From NCBI RefSeq assembly GCF_933775445.1, contig NC_065878.1:10799395-10863394 (forward strand): a stretch of 64,000 bases of DNA, written 5' to 3'. Made by a program: the position numbers and the translations under genes. This document shows positions 9,826 to 20,174 of this stretch, in pieces. The stretch comes from Argentina anserina (Eukaryota > Streptophyta > Magnoliopsida > Rosales > Rosaceae). Below the pieces are notes generated by a model, which did not search any database, had not been told where the DNA came from, and saw only the letters and a program-made list of their open reading frames with translations. Each line of letters starts with the position of its first letter. Position 1 is the first letter of the stretch.

Positions 9826-10647
9826 CCGAAAGGAAATAAGGTGCACCATATGGTTATCTCGAAATAAACATGACATATGGGATGATATCCTTCCATATAG
9901 ATAAGTATGCACATGATGAATATGATGAGAATATTTCCCGGAGAATCCTTCTAACAAATAGCACTGCATGCAAAACTCATATAAACTACTGCACGGCTAC
10001 AAATAATCTAGAGAAAATATATAATGATAATCATAATTACCACAAACTCATGCATGCAGCCAATTAATACTCACGCAAAAAGTATGGCACACAATACATG
10101 ATTTTTCAAATAGACCTGTGTATGCAAAACAAGGATAAGCTAGAACCCAACACCTATTACTACACTCGAATAGATCAAGAATTTTTGCACATGAAGAATT
10201 TGAAACTACACAATACCAATAAGCAGACAACTCTAAGGATAGAAACCACTTTAGGACCTTACATGCACTTAGCTCTCAACACTACTTGTAGGGGCAGGAC
10301 AGAGACCACAATGACACAGTAACACAAACATGTCCAAGCATATCATACAACCATAGTAAGAGTTAATACAATGACCTGAACATTCTTGTTGAGCAAGAAA
10401 ATACACTTTATCAACCACACAAACAAGCATCATCGAGTAATATCCATGATCATTAGCCAATAGTAAGTGATGTGCATTTGAATATACTTCATAATGGGAA
10501 TGAAATAGAGGAGTGATTAAATGCGCAAGCCAACTTAAACGACACTCCCCCCTATCTCTCCATATAATCACCTTATAACAACATAATTCATATTTTTCTT
10601 ATTTTGATAATATAAGCTCAGTACATTACTGAGACATTTTTTTTTTG

Positions 10648-10825
10648 CCACCGTGGAGACCAAGCCAGCCCATTCCAACAGGTATCGAGTAGTTAGTCAA
10701 TCCCTGGAGAGGAGAGCTAGCCTGGCCTAAGAGTATCATATCCTCCGGGGAGACCAAACCAGTCCATTCCTCTAGGAGTCGAGTAGTTAGTCAACTCCTT
10801 GAGATGTAGAACTAGCCTGGCCTAA
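10648..10825. repeat. Two tandem copies, about 90 bp
   Basis: Each copy contains GGAGACCAA(G/A)CCAG, CCATTCC, TCGAGTAGTTAGTCAA and CTAGCCTGGCCTAAGA. They are diverged by roughly 15 percent by eye, so this duplication is older than the insertion itself. Confidence 0.75.
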
Positions 10826-11129
10826 GACTGCATGCACAAATTCCTTACACATTTTTTTTTCATGCAGTCATAATCTATAACATGTATTCAACTACACCGG
10901 CTCCTGATTAGGTGACTCAACTCAGATATGTCCACCACTATGAAGTATGTGTACGTGAGAATCAAACATAAAGGCTAATGATCATAAATAATATCAGAGA
11001 ACACTGGATGAGAGATCCAAAGTAACAATGTCAAGAGCCCTAAAGAACTAACAGGTAAAATGCAGTAACTCATCTATAGTAAGATAAGATCAAGGACAAA
11101 GAAAGGTTACCTTGACATATGTACCCACC

Positions 11130-11600
11130 AAATATGTTATTTGTCAATATTGAGAGCAAATGTCAATGACATTACGTAAGGTCAAAAAACATTCTGTATC
11201 CAATGGTTTGGTAAACAAGTCTGCCTATTGATAATTTGTAGAAACAAATTCTAATGATAGAACATTCTTATCAACAAGTTCACAAATGAAATGATAACAT
11301 ATATCAATATGGTTAGTTCAAGTATGTTGAACAAGATTCTTGGAAATACTAATAGCACTTGTATTATCACATAATATAACACGTTTTTCTTGCGGAATAC
11401 CATAATCCTTATCATATTTTTCATCCAAAATATTTGTGTACAATAACTACATGCATCAACATATTCAGCTTCTGCTATAGACAATGAGTGTAAATTTGTT
11501 TCTAATTATGCCATGCAACTAAATTCTTACCAACGAAGAAATAACCACCACTAGTACTTTTCTGACCTTGCAGATTACCTCTCCAATCAGCATCAGAATA
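11130..11600 (-). pseudogene. Copia RNase H remnant
   Basis: The minus strand reads GYSDADW, STSGGYFFVGKNLVAWHN at the end of the long ORF. After an in-frame stop near 11500 it continues in another frame with SIAEAEYVDACSYCTQIFW and, after a further shift, pieces of the CDNTSAI...HIDICYHFI class. This is the C-terminal RNase H of Ty1/Copia pol. Frame breaks show it cannot be read through to its natural end. Confidence 0.85.
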
Positions 11601-13922
11601 ACCTATAATTTCAACATTAGTTCCTTTAACTTTCTCTTTAATAAAACTTACTAGAGCTTTGTTAATTTCCACATTTTCAGTGTCGGAGCTTTCTGTGTTT
11701 TCTCCTTTGTGTGACGCAATTTCCATTGTCCTTCCTTTGGTCCGAACGCCTTCTCCAATGACATCTCTAGTTGAATTATCTTTTTGAACCTGTTTAAAAA
11801 CTGTACAAAATTTTGTTGCAGGTTGTAAACTTTTATCAACTTCTCTTGATCCTCCATGTGACTGCACATTTGTATTATTAGTTCTTGGTAACCCATCATC
11901 AGATAATTCAGACAAATCCACATAATGATCAGCAGTTACATTTATAGAGTCAATTACAGTTCTAGTTTCTTTATCATCAGATTCATAATCTATATCAATA
12001 CAACATAGATTACAATAAGCTTTTATGTGACTTTGGTCTTCTTTTTTCCTCCAGACTTTCTTACCTGGATATCTTTGAGTCTTTTTCACATCCTGCTTAG
12101 TTTCTTTATAATATTTAGATAAACCAACAAAGTGAGAAATATCACGTAAAACCTGACCATGTTGTTCCAACTTACTTCGAATATCTTTAATATCTTTCTC
12201 ATATATGTCATTCGACTTGATCACTTTTGAATTGAAAGAAGTCTGAATATTCTCAGTTTTTTCATGTTCTCCAATATATGTGTCACTTGCCTTTGAGCCT
12301 GTTTGTTCACGAACAAAGTTAGTAGAGAAATTAAAATTTCTATTTGAGCTAGACTTACCAGTATATCCAAGTCCGGTTCTATCATTGTAGCTCTTCCCTG
12401 AACTCAAAATGTCAGATAACGATTTCGAACTATTTTGAAATTTTCCAACCTTGTTATCTGTTCCATCAAGCAAAATCTGCAACTTGCTAAGTTTAGAGTT
12501 TAATAAATCAATTAGATTGTCTTTTTCGATTACCTCATCCTGGAGCATTTGAATTTTTGCTAGAAGCCGTTTTCTTTCAAACACATGATCACCATTGTCA
12601 CTTTTCTTTCTCAGGTTCAGTTTCTCTACTTCCCATTCCATTTTTTCACCTTCCAGCTTCTCCACTTGTTGCTTTAATAGAATATTCTTTTCTGATATTT
12701 TCTCAGCAGCCTTGATAACTTTTGCTTGATATTCAAACATCTCATTATCCTCATAGCTGTTTTCTTCATCTTCTTCTTGATCCTCTTCATCCTCAGTTTT
12801 TGAACCTGCATAATCTAAAGAGAAAGAAGACACAAGAGCAAAAATTTTGTCCCTTTTTGGGGAACTATCATCATCATCACTCCAAGAGGACTTGTAAGCC
12901 TTATTACCTGAATCAAATTTCTTATTTCCACAGTTAGTAGCAACGTGGCCAATGCCACCACAAGTATAACACTTCTTATTATTATTACTACTACTTCCAT
13001 ACTCATACTTCTTTTGTGAGTAATTATCTTTACGTTTCTCAAAACGCCTATTATTTCCATTAAAATTCCTCCTAGAATTCTGATTATTTTGTTCATTTGA
13101 ATTTGACTTTCTCTGACTCAAAAATTTTTCAAATTCCAAAATCAACTGTTCATTATTTTCAGCTTCCTCAGAGCTTGATTTAGGATTTTTTGTAACACTT
13201 AAAGCAATATTTTTAGAATTCATACCTTTCGGTCTTTCATCCTCTTCAAGCTCCATCTCCCAAGCCTTCAGGTTTCCAATCAACAAGTCCACAGAATATG
13301 TGTTGAGATTATATTGTTCCTGAATCGTTGTCTTTTTCATCCTGTAAGACTTTGGAAGAGACCGTAATATTTTTCTTACAATATCAGATTCTTGTAACGG
13401 TCTTCCAAGGCTTTCACATAAACTAGAGAGATCAGTAAAACGACTATAAAAATCATCAATAGTTTCATCATCTCTCATTTTTAAGGCATCGATTTCAGAA
13501 TAATATTGTTGTAATCTTTGTTCTTTTACAATATCATTACCTTCATTTAAAACACAAAGTTTATCCCAAACCTGTTTGGCTGTAACGCAATTCTGAACTC
13601 TTTTCCTTTCTTCTCTGCTCATTGACGCATATAGAGCATTAAGAGCCTTGTGATTTCCTTCACTAGCCTTAATCTCTTTTTCAGTCCACTCGTCTTCATC
13701 TTTTAATTCACCAGTGGATGTCCCCTCAGTACCTTTTGAATTAACATCTTTCATTGGAGGTTTCCATCCACGTTCAACGCTTCTCCATGCATGAAAATCA
13801 ATACCATATATAAAGGATCTCATTTGAAGCTTCCATTGAGCGAAATCCATACTGTAGAGCATGGGTGGTTGATTCAATCCTTGACATTCCATCTTTAATC
13901 CCACAGATCTCACTAAGTACAT
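11502..13922 (-). CDS. Copia gag ORF joined in frame to the RNase H end (pol internally deleted)
   Basis: 806 codons. Residues about 11-230 are a UBN2-type Copia gag domain (FAQWKLQMRSFI..., LNALYASMS, VWDKLC, DDFYSRFTDL). A zinc knuckle CYTCGGIGHVATNC lies near residues 317-330. An acidic region and a predicted coiled coil (about 395-490, heptads of K/E/L) follow. A short piece with VQKDNSTRDVIGEGVRTKG resembles the linker normally found before reverse transcriptase. The ORF then jumps to GYSDADWRGN...STSGGYFF, the start of the RNase H tail. Protease, integrase and RT are absent. The start is the first ATG after the primer-binding site; an inner Met (MECQGL) is equally possible. An open frame of this length in a young element suggests it may still be translated as a gag-like protein, which is inference. 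Confidence 0.85.
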   Translation of the reverse strand: MYLVRSVGLKMECQGLNQPPMLYSMDFAQWKLQMRSFIYGIDFHAWRSVERGWKPPMKDVNSKGTEGTSTGELKDEDEWTEKEIKASEGNHKALNALYASMSREERKRVQNCVTAKQVWDKLCVLNEGNDIVKEQRLQQYYSEIDALKMRDDETIDDFYSRFTDLSSLCESLGRPLQESDIVRKILRSLPKSYRMKKTTIQEQYNLNTYSVDLLIGNLKAWEMELEEDERPKGMNSKNIALSVTKNPKSSSEEAENNEQLILEFEKFLSQRKSNSNEQNNQNSRRNFNGNNRRFEKRKDNYSQKKYEYGSSSNNNKKCYTCGGIGHVATNCGNKKFDSGNKAYKSSWSDDDDSSPKRDKIFALVSSFSLDYAGSKTEDEEDQEEDEENSYEDNEMFEYQAKVIKAAEKISEKNILLKQQVEKLEGEKMEWEVEKLNLRKKSDNGDHVFERKRLLAKIQMLQDEVIEKDNLIDLLNSKLSKLQILLDGTDNKVGKFQNSSKSLSDILSSGKSYNDRTGLGYTGKSSSNRNFNFSTNFVREQTGSKASDTYIGEHEKTENIQTSFNSKVIKSNDIYEKDIKDIRSKLEQHGQVLRDISHFVGLSKYYKETKQDVKKTQRYPGKKVWRKKEDQSHIKAYCNLCCIDIDYESDDKETRTVIDSINVTADHYVDLSELSDDGLPRTNNTNVQSHGGSREVDKSLQPATKFCTVFKQVQKDNSTRDVIGEGVRTKGRTMEIASHKGENTESSDTENVEINKALVSFIKEKVKGTNVEIIGYSDADWRGNLQGQKSTSGGYFFVGKNLVAWHN

Positions 13923-13929
13923 CTAGTGA

Positions 13930-13945
13930 CCTGCTCTGGTACCAA
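13930..13945 (-). other. Primer-binding site of the Copia element
   Basis: Minus strand ATTGGTACCAGAGCAGG directly follows the 5' LTR terminus. It is close to the TGGTATCAGAGC site complementary to initiator tRNA-Met that most plant Copia elements use. Confidence 0.8.
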
Positions 13946-13946
13946 T

Positions 13947-14726
13947 TGAAAATACAAGATAGAACAACAACGAGTAATAGCAGCGGAATATATAGAAGAA
14001 TTTTACTTTTCTATTGAACAATTCATATTACAATGATTACACCTTAATCAATAATAATATTATTCTCAAAAGTAAAAATACTTCTTACTTGATAGTCACA
14101 ATCAAGCATGAAACAACCTCACTAAGATCGTTGCTTCAAATGTCGATACAACCTCACTAAGATCGTTGTAGACACACGGATGATCAACCTCACTAAGAAC
14201 GTTGATGTTGCCACTAAGGTCTTCAATGGAGTCACAAAGATCTCCTAGCACTAAGCTTCCATTTTTGTGAATTTTCTTCTCTTTGGTTTCACCTTCTTTC
14301 TCCTGTCTTTTTTTCTTGTTCGTGTATCTCCTAGAGGCCACTCAACCTACTGCCTATATACATCATATATATAGCAGCCACATATATTCCCTAACCCTAG
14401 GAATTAAACCTAACTTCCCTTCCTAATACATCTCACATAGAAAAGGAAAAAATCCATATGAATATGGAATACACCTTTTATTTTGAATCCTTTTCTATAA
14501 CAATTCCCAAACACCATTTAACTAAATATATATTCCCAAATATATATCAATCTACCCATAATCAAATCGGTGGAGACTTATTTGGTAGGAAAAACAAACC
14601 ATAATCTTTTCCTAGTCCAATTAGGAAACAACTTCAATTCTCCTTTTGCATATCAAATCTTCATGACTTGTCCTCCACACCTTTGGATCTTCATCAACTA
14701 TATGGAGGCCAATATATGTACCTTCA
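13947..14726 (-). repeat. 5' LTR of the Copia element
   Basis: 780 bp, matching 8549-9381 except for the extra 53-bp copy there and three substitutions noticed at the start of the repeat (A/G, T/C, T/C). Confidence 0.92.
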
Positions 14727-15102
14727 ATATTGGGCACATTACCATCTCTTTTCGGTAATCTTAAGACATCTCATCTATTTGGACCTTTCATATAATGAAT
14801 TTCATGGACAAATCCCTGCTTCACTAGAAATCGATCAAGGCTTAACAACTCTGTCGTTGTATGCAAATAACTTATCAGGCCTATCCCCACTTCCTTCGGA
14901 AACCCTACTCGACTAACACGTCTTTGGTTTAGTGATAATAAGTTAAACGGTCCAATTCCTCCGTCCTTATTCAGTCTCATGAATCTTCAATTTCTTGATC
15001 TAGAGTATAATAATTTTAGCGGGACAGTAGAGTTCGACAGGTTTTTTAATCTATAAAAACCCACCTTTTTAAACTATCATGTAATACACTGGCAGTGCTC
15101 AC

Positions 15103-15629
15103 TAGGGCTGTTAATCGGTTCCGGTTCCTGAAGGAACCGTTGGAACCGAACCGTTTAACAGCAGTTCGGTTCGGTTCCTAGAAAAAAATTAAAGTTATAC
15201 AGTAGAACCGAACCGTTTTTAAAACAATTCGGTTCGGTTCGGTTCCTAGAAAAAAAAATTATAGGAACCGTTTGGAACCGTTTTGGTGGAGGAATTGCTT
15301 TAAACTAAAGTACTAGTCATACTCCATTTGGTGGAGGACGGAGACTATCCCCTGGTTTGGAATTATCTTGTCTCGAATTATCAATCTTCACTCATTTCTT
15401 GTCACCAAATATAAGTATGATATGCTCAAACTAACATCATTTTTGAATTTAAGACAATTTTTTTGGAACCGTTAGGAACCGTTTTGGAACCGGAACCGCC
15501 ATGGAACCGTTAGGAACCGAACCGTTCGGTTCCTATTCTGAGAAATACAAGAATCGAACCGTTTAAATAACACGGTTCGGTTTACGGTTCCACCTATTTT
15601 TGGCTGTTTTGGAACCGTTTACAGCCCTA
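15103..15629. mobile_element. hAT MITE in RLP locus 1
   Basis: Ends TAGGGCTGTTAA and TTTACAGCCCTA, with a perfect 8-bp target duplication GTGCTCAC (15095-15102 and 15630-15637). The element is packed with GGAACCGTT/AACGGTTCC and CGGTTCGGTTC subterminal motifs on both arms. No coding capacity. Removing it reconnects the RLP segment (NTLAV then LTIS). Confidence 0.92.
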
Positions 15630-15795
15630 GTGCTCACAATATCTACATCACCGAATAATCCAAATACTTCAGTGCCCAAGATTGAGTTTCCACGAACTAT
15701 TGATAGGGTGCAACATATACACTGGTCTGGTTGGATCTTTCTAGAAACAAATGGCAAGGCCGAGTGCCAAAGTGGATGTGGAACATGAGCACGCA

Positions 15796-16286
15796 CACTA
15801 CAAAAAAGTTGAGCAAAGACATCTATGACCATATTTGATGTCAGAATATATTGTCTTAATTATTAGATTTGAGTTTTGATTTGATCTAGAATAGTATTAT
15901 TTTGATTTTAGGATTCTTCTATCTAGAGTTATTTGGATCATTTTTAATTTGGATTCTTAGGATTTTGTATGCAATTAGGTTTTTTATTTTGATTAGGTTT
16001 TCATATCAATAAAAACCCTATTACTAGAGAAGTTTTTCTATATTTCTTACAACTTTGCTGTAATTTACTAGTGAATTGTAGATTATCCCACATGGCTCTC
16101 GACGCTTAACGGAGCCCCCAACTATCGTGTCCACGCTTCCCGCATCATTTGGCTTTGTGAGCAATTTGTGGCAATTAAAATGCCACATTTATTTGAGTTT
16201 CGTGGGATTTTAAGCAATACCACCCCACCAAAGACCACAAATTGCCCATAAAAGATTTGTGGCCTTTACTCAACTTTTTTGTAGTG
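15796..16286. mobile_element. CACTA (En/Spm) MITE in RLP locus 1
   Basis: Perfect 18-bp terminal inverted repeat CACTACAAAAAAGTTGAG / CTCAACTTTTTTGTAGTG with the expected 3-bp target duplication GCA (15793-15795, 16287-16289). 491 bp, no transposase. Subterminal TTTGTGGC-type motifs recur at the right end. Confidence 0.93.
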
Positions 16287-16389
16287 GCAAACTCTTGAAA
16301 CCCTAGATATTAGTTTCTCATAACTTCCTTTATGGCTTTGACCAACCTCCAACAGTGCTTCCTTGGGTTAACAAGCAATCGTTAGAGGA

Positions 16390-16560
16390 TCTCTAACATT
16401 TTTGGTAAAATTTCTCTAAAATGGAGAAGTAAATGCCAAAATTTCTAAAAAATTTATGCTCAAATTCCAATAGTTTCTCCATTTTGCATATTTCTACATT
16501 TATTACAAGTGAATAAAATATTATATAATCATATTTTCATAACCATAAATTATTTTATCT
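16390..16560. other. Unassigned AT-rich insert in the RLP pseudogene
   Basis: RLP homology stops after the codons near 16385 and resumes about 16570. The intervening sequence (TAACATTTTTGGTAAAATTTC..., TTTCTCCATTTTGCATATTTC) has partial internal inversion symmetry like a degraded MITE. No ends or target duplication could be fixed. Confidence 0.4.
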
Positions 16561-16569
16561 ATTTAATTT

Positions 16570-18125
16570 AGGGTTTAGATCTTTAGATCTTTTATCCAAC
16601 AATCTACACAGGCCGTTACAGATACCTCATATGACCATCCATGATTATAGCATTATAGATAACAAATTAGTTGGGGAAATTTCATCACTATTTTGCAATA
16701 TGAGTTCTTTGCACAACCTTGATTTGTCGAATAATACGTTGACAGGTGTGCTTTTGGGAATTTGAATCATGATTTTGATTCTCTAAATCTTCAAAACAAC
16801 TATTCGACTGGAAAAGTTTCATCACTATTTTGCAATATGAGTTCTTTGTTCAACCTTAATTTGTCGAATAATAATTGCCGGTCTTCTTTCGCAATGCCTA
16901 GGGAATTCGAGTATTCAATATCTAATTCTCAGAAACAACAAATTGACTGGACAAGTTTCACTAGGGATTTGCAATCAGAGTCATCTTCGTTATCTCGACT
17001 TGTCAAGCAACAAGTTCAGTGGCATGTTACCTCATTGTTTCGGAAACTTTAGTGATGCTCTGGAACATCTAAATCTTGGAAACAACTCATTTCATGGCAT
17101 TCTTCCGGAAACATTCACGAACAGAGGCAGCAGTCTGAGCATGTTTGATGTTAGTCATAACCACTTGGAGGGGCAATTACCAAGGTCTCTGGCGAATTGT
17201 GCAACACTCGAGTTTCTTGTTCTGTCAAACAACCAATTCGTTGATGTTTTCCCCTTCTGGTTGGGAAGTCTTCAGAAGTTGAAAATATTGGCAATGAGTC
17301 ATAATGGGTTCTATGGTGCGATTGAGCCGACAAAGAAGAATATTCAGTTTCCCCAGTTGCAGATTCTTGATATGTCTTACAATAGATTTAGAGGCAAGTT
17401 TCCAGCTGAATACATATTCTTTGAATATGCCAGAAGTGGTATCTCTCTCACACGTAAGAGGAGTTATTATGATAGTTATAGCTATTACTTATTGTGTTCT
17501 ATCACAATAACAAACAAGGGCAGTGAGATGCACTATCCATTGATTCAAGAGGATTTCGTAGCCATCCATATCTCGAGCAACAGATTTGAAGGGAACATTC
17601 CTGAATTCATTGGGAAACTCAAAGAGCTTCGCTTGCTGAATATTTCCAATAACTCTTTCACAGGCCGCATCCCATTATCGTTTGGCAATTTGACACTACT
17701 TGAATCATTGGATCTTTCGCAGAACCAACTCTCAGGACAGATTCCTCAGCAATTCTCACAGCTTTCGTTCTTGGAAAAGTTCAATGTCACCCGCAATAAT
17801 CTCACTGGTCATATACCTGGTGGAAATCAATTCTCAACATTTGACATCACTTCATACGAACGAGGGAAATTCCGGATTATGTGGAGATCCATTGCCAAAG
17901 AAATGTGAAAATCCTGAGGGGATTCAGCTTCCACCTTCAATATCAGATCCTGAGGGCTTTGAAATTGAAGTGGACTGGAAATTTGCATTGGCAGGTTTAG
18001 GGAGTGGGTTGGTGGTGGGAGTAGTTCTAGCAGATGTTGCAATCGCAAGGTGGGACGAGCAGTTCATCGAGACTGTTGGAATGCTGACCAAGCTTGTGAG
18101 AAGGATGAGAAGGTGCAGAAGATGA
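16570..18125 (+). pseudogene. RLP locus 1, C-terminal LRRs, transmembrane segment and tail
   Basis: The frame 16943-17908 carries about ten LRRs (HLRYLDLSSNKFSGMLP, MFDVSHNHLEGQLPRSLAN, FVDVFPFWLGSLQKL). It ends with the canonical pre-membrane segments LRLLNISNNSFTGRIP, LESLDLSQNQLSGQIPQQ and NNLTGHIPGGNQF. The frame 17700-18125 gives NSGLCGDPLPKKCENP, an acidic spacer, a transmembrane helix with glycine spacing (LAGLGSGLVVGVVLADVA) and a basic tail ending MRRCRR. This is the layout of Cf-type RLPs. The two frames are offset because ACGA is present twice in tandem (17856-17863). A 40-bp stretch with TTTCATCACTATTTTGCAAT is duplicated at about 16679 and 16817. Upstream stops make the gene dead, but this end is well preserved. 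Confidence 0.88.
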
Positions 18126-18471
18126 GTGATCAGTCGTACTATCTTGCATTTTAATTATCATTGCCTTGTATACTTGTGTTATTTAAATTTATGTAAGGTA
18201 AGAATTTTTATTAGTGTAATACAATATCAATAAGTTTGGACACTTTCTTTCAAGGGTTGCACAGTTCCTCTATTTGCAGCATTGAAGCATCATGAGATCA
18301 TACGTAGGAGCAATTCAATCTGGCTTGTCATATAAAAGTAACATCATGATCGAAGTAAATGAAATAGTGAAACTCATTTAATCTTGATAAAATCCTGATA
18401 GTACATGGTACTTGTATGTTGACGAAAACAGAAGAAAGATATATGTAAGGGTATATAAGGATAATACAAAG
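18126..18471. other. 3' flank of RLP locus 1
   Basis: AT-rich, no gene. It is presumably the former 3' UTR and flank, followed by the end of the minus-strand proton-pump fragment. An 82-codon plus-strand frame at 18412-18660 is antisense to that fragment and is not accepted. Confidence 0.5.
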
Positions 18472-18879
18472 TTAGACAGTGTAGTTTTGGTTCATGGGCT
18501 CATGGCATCAATATCTAAACCCCTCAGCGTCGCAAAAGATTCCACCTTGGCTTTGAGAGTGTCGAGCTCACTCAACCTGCACAATGTTACGTTACACAGT
18601 AATCAGAACTGTAAAACTGAAGAACATGAGGGGAAAGAAAAGTTCTACCATAAACGGTAGTCAAGGGTGTTCAAGCATCTTGTGAAGACTAACCTTGCAA
18701 TCTCTGCGCGTCTTTTGGCTTCTTATGCCATCAGATTAATGTCCCTAAAAGTGCTCTTCTCCGAAAAATATTTTTCCTTGATCATCAACAGATCGCAATC
18801 CATGTAATGTTCGCTGTTCAGCTGCCCATGAAGCCTCGCGAGATTCCTTTCCGAAATCCTTTTTGCTAGTAAATGCAGT
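18472..18879 (-). pseudogene. Plasma-membrane H+-ATPase (AHA/PMA) C-terminal fragment, two exons
   Basis: The P-type proton pump's regulatory C-terminus is recognisable. Exon A (18879-18694) follows a CAG acceptor. It reads TAFTSKKDFGKESREASWAA, EQRTLHGL, then after a one-base shift SEKSTFRDINLMA, a stop, and EAKRRAEIA, ending at a GT donor (AAG/GTTAGT). The intron is 18693-18577, with TTGTGCAG at its end. Exon B (18576-18472) reads RLSELDTLKAKVES and LRGLDIDAM. About 8 extra bases then put the last codons NQNYTV and TAA (18472-18474) out of frame. In intact pumps the terminal YTV is phosphorylated and binds 14-3-3. The upstream catalytic exons are absent. This is a relic fragment, either left by rearrangement or captured. 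Splice sites are preserved, so it is not a processed copy. Confidence 0.85.
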
Positions 18880-20174
18880 CTGGTCAACAGCATAAATGGA
18901 TACAAACAAGGTCTGAATTTTAATGTAAACGGGATGACCAAGGATATTAGAACACGAAGACTAGTTTTTCTGGAGAAATTTTTCGGAGAGGACCACATGA
19001 TAATGTTTAATGTTACTCCTTACCTGTTATATTTTGATATGTGGATTTATCACACTAAAATTATAATTTTACATATTTTTATTATTTACGGAATGACCTT
19101 TATGGGTATTTGATAGGAGCATATATTGCGACGTTCTTAATATGTTATCTCTCTTATTTAGTTTAGTTTTTTTTTTAATAATGTTCATTTTAACTTAATT
19201 TACTGTTTTAAGGTTTATTGAAGCAAAACAAGAGAAATATGTGTTGAAAGAACCAAAAGGAGCAATAAAACCCGCAATCAGTATTCTGCCTCAGCATAAC
19301 AGTCAACTTCGACAGATCATAGCAGAAAATCTACTTGGAGAAAAATTATGAATAATATATTGATGAAAAGCCCTATGAGTCTAGTTTCTTGAAACGTTGG
19401 AATCACACCAATTTTCTGGAGGAAGTTATGCTCGATTTACTAAGTAGAGGTCAAACGAACTGGGTTTCTACTGGGGTTTTTCTAAGCATCAATTATGGAC
19501 AGAAAAATAAGTTATTTCAAGCCCTTGGATCACTTTAGCATCTGCTCAAAGAAGGGCAAAGATTAGTTCAAATTTATAGGGTTTCTTCCTTATATATAGG
19601 AGACTTAATTAAGGAGTTTGGGACCTCCTTTATGCCCCACCAACTCTCTTATTCTCTGTTCCTTCTGTCGTCCTCTCTCCTCTCCATAAAACTCTTGCTT
19701 TTGTTTAGGTTTTTAATTTCTCTTTAGCCATAGACATAGTTTGTGATAGTTCAAGTTTTCCTTAGCGTGATTCAAGCGTGAAAAGTGTAAACTACGACTT
19801 TCTTTTATTAGTCTATTCTAATTTCAATATATTTCATTGGTCTTTCTTCTCATTCTTTGTGATATGATTGTTACCTAGTTACGTAAAGCATGTTGTTTCG
19901 ATTCTAAGTACTTATGATTATATGTTCTTCATTTAGAATGTACCAATGACTTAGGTTGTCAGCGGCGTGTGCGGATTTAAGTAAAGTTGGTAGTGATTAA
20001 TCATATGTTGCATACAAACGTGTAGATTGTCAGAGGTGTGCTCGGATTTATGTGTTAGTATGTCCAAATTGTGCTTGTACTTAATGATTCATGTAATATG
20101 GAGCGTGTTTTGTATTACATGAAATTTCTCTAGTATTGTCAGAGGCGTTCTCGGGTACTTTAGATAGTTATTAT
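18880..20174. other. No gene; LTR-like or retroelement leader sequence with three short repeats
   Basis: 18880-19100 is AT-rich. About 19110 onward (TGATAGGAGCATATATTGCGA..., TATATATAGGAGACTT, CTCCTCTCCATAAAACTC) looks like the U3 and leader of an LTR element, but no partner LTR was found. At 19957-20155 the motif TTGTCAG(A/C)GG(C/T)GT(G/T)(T/C)(G/T)CGG occurs three times. The region continues, interrupted by the Gypsy element, at 26064. Confidence 0.4.

Larger units (their letters stand above)
9397..11130 (-). other. Non-coding 3' interior of the Copia element
   Basis: Lies between the RNase H end and the polypurine tract. No coding frame was recognised. It contains a (TA)n run at 9787-9824 and a pair of tandem 90-bp copies at 10648-10825. 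The short ORFs on both strands here lack family resemblance. Confidence 0.6.
8549..14726 (-). mobile_element. Copia LTR retrotransposon, recent, with most of pol deleted
   Basis: Terminal direct repeats (8549-9381 and 13947-14726) bound a 4.6-kb interior. The 5-bp target duplication ATATT is perfect (8544-8548, 14727-14731), and the host RLP reading is restored across the join. On the minus strand the primer-binding site TGGTACCAGAGC follows the 5' LTR and the polypurine tract AAAGGGGGAGAT precedes the 3' LTR. By eye the LTRs differ by only three transitions plus one 53-bp tandem duplication, so the insertion is young. The interior keeps gag and the end of RNase H but lacks protease, integrase and reverse transcriptase, so it would depend on other elements to move. 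Confidence 0.93.
7508..18125 (+). pseudogene. Receptor-like protein (RLP, Cf-9/RLP12 type) locus 1, fragmented
   Basis: This is one former intron-poor LRR receptor-like-protein gene in pieces. Leader remnant: 7508-7617 (IVLFHL..VANS-like, parallel to 38197 onward in locus 2). N-terminal cap: about 8083-8295, reading NNCCSWD, ECDYETGLVIGVDL and LFCLIHLERLNLADNQFN. More LRR follows to 8548. After the Copia element it resumes at 14732 (LRHLIYLDLSYNEFHG), continues to 15102, then 15630-15795 (TISTSPNN; DLSRNKWQGRVPKWMWN in a second frame), 16290-16380 (NFLYGFDQPP) and 16570-18125. Stops and frameshifts occur throughout. RLPs of this class are plasma-membrane receptors without kinases, often in immunity. 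The region about 7618-8060 replaces expected coding sequence with unrelated DNA of unknown origin. Confidence 0.85.

Noticed and set aside
18412..18660. 82-codon plus-strand ORF
   Set aside because: Overlaps antisense exon B of the proton-pump fragment, which explains the sequence far better.
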